5,911 bases of DNA from an alpha proteobacterium 3107 (lineage in GTDB: Bacteria > Pseudomonadota > Alphaproteobacteria > Rhodobacterales > Rhodobacteraceae), in assembly GCA_001483205.1 (NCBI GenBank), contig JPPB01000019.1, positions 1 to 5,911 on the forward strand, in the 5' to 3' direction. The notes under the pieces are model-generated. The model did not search any database. It worked only from the letters and a program-made list of their open reading frames with translations, and was not told where the DNA came from. Position numbers and translations under genes: made by a program. Below, one piece after another: positions 5,760 to 5,911 of the stretch. Position 1 is the first letter of the stretch. Each line of letters begins with the position of its first letter.

Positions 5760-5904
5760 GGCCCCGTCCGGTTAAAGACCTCTGTATAAGGGTGCATCAA
5801 CTGCCAAACCGTCCGCCCGGTGGAACGCCGGACAGCGCCTTGGGGCTCCGCCCGTTCGGCCCTGAAACGGTCCCCCGGACCGTTTCCAAGACGGGCCTCA
5901 CCCC
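5753..5904. repeat. Non-coding segment bracketed by a 15-pair inverted repeat
   Basis: GGGGTGAGGCCCCGTC at 5753-5768 is the inverted match of GACGGGCCTCACCCC at 5890-5904: 11 contiguous pairs, one more, a single extra C, then three more. The left copy overlaps the recN stop codon (TGA 5757-5759). The 120-odd bases between hold a further palindrome (5850-5896) and a 5-bp stem (5811-5815 with 5829-5833), and no gene. It may be a small palindromic intergenic repeat or MITE-like relic, or simply the 3' region between convergent genes. No target-site duplication can be judged. Confidence 0.5.
5850..5896. repeat. Palindromic hairpin downstream of recN
   Basis: GAAACGGTCC (5864-5873) and GGACCGTTTC (5877-5886) form a perfect 10-bp stem around a CCC loop. 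Outside it GCCCGT (5850-5855) pairs with ACGGGC (5891-5896), giving a two-tier stem-loop of 16 pairs. No T-run follows on either strand, so it is not a standard intrinsic terminator. It may act as a transcript 3'-end stabiliser or be a REP-like repeat; similar palindromes between genes of related alphaproteobacteria come to mind, but only from memory. Confidence 0.6.
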
Positions 5905-5911
5905 CCGGCAG

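Noticed and set aside
5785..5790. TATAAG after recN as a -10 box
   Set aside because: No -35-like hexamer at a workable distance, and no plus-strand gene follows within the window.
4068..5800. Several minus-strand open frames across recN
   Set aside because: All overlap the full-length, motif-complete recN; compositions rich in Pro/Arg/Ser mark them as shadows.
5898..5911. Possible 3' end of a convergent minus-strand gene (TGA at 5900-5898)
   Set aside because: Only three codons would be inside the window and they are uninformative; it cannot be supported.

Overview
The window looks like ordinary chromosomal core DNA from a GC-rich alphaproteobacterium, most likely a member of the Rhodobacterales (Rhodobacter/Paracoccus/Roseobacter relatives). 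This rests on recognisable L35, L20 and LpxC sequences, a methylmalonyl-CoA epimerase followed by a DUF1467 membrane protein, and the gene order lpxC-bamD-recN. No phage, transposase, CRISPR, toxin-antitoxin, defence or biosynthetic system is visible, and I find no case for a new protein-coding system. All eight genes belong to known families.

Layout. Positions 1-1099 on the minus strand hold the translation cluster rpmI (L35), rplT (L20) and the 5' part of pheS, which runs off the left edge. Positions 1100-1330 are a divergent intergenic region with a good sigma70-type promoter facing each way and a strong hairpin in the rpmI leader. Positions 1331-2025 on the plus strand hold mce and a tightly coupled two-helix DUF1467 protein. 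Positions 2026-2203 are a non-coding, structure-rich leader before lpxC (2204-3124), whose best start is TTG. A nested dyad with a T-run follows the lpxC stop and overlaps a probable promoter for bamD-recN (3233-5759). The last 152 bases are non-coding and contain strong inverted repeats.

Function. The left block makes 50S ribosomal proteins and a tRNA synthetase subunit. mce acts in propionyl-CoA/methylmalonyl-CoA carbon flow. lpxC and bamD both serve the outer membrane (lipid A synthesis and beta-barrel protein insertion). recN is a double-strand-break repair ATPase that appears to be co-transcribed with bamD.

The items most worth a second look are non-coding: two alternative pairings in the lpxC leader, one of which covers the ribosome-binding site; the rpmI leader hairpin; the terminator/promoter overlap between lpxC and bamD; and a roughly 150-base segment after recN bracketed by a 15-pair inverted repeat with a 10-bp perfect palindrome inside.
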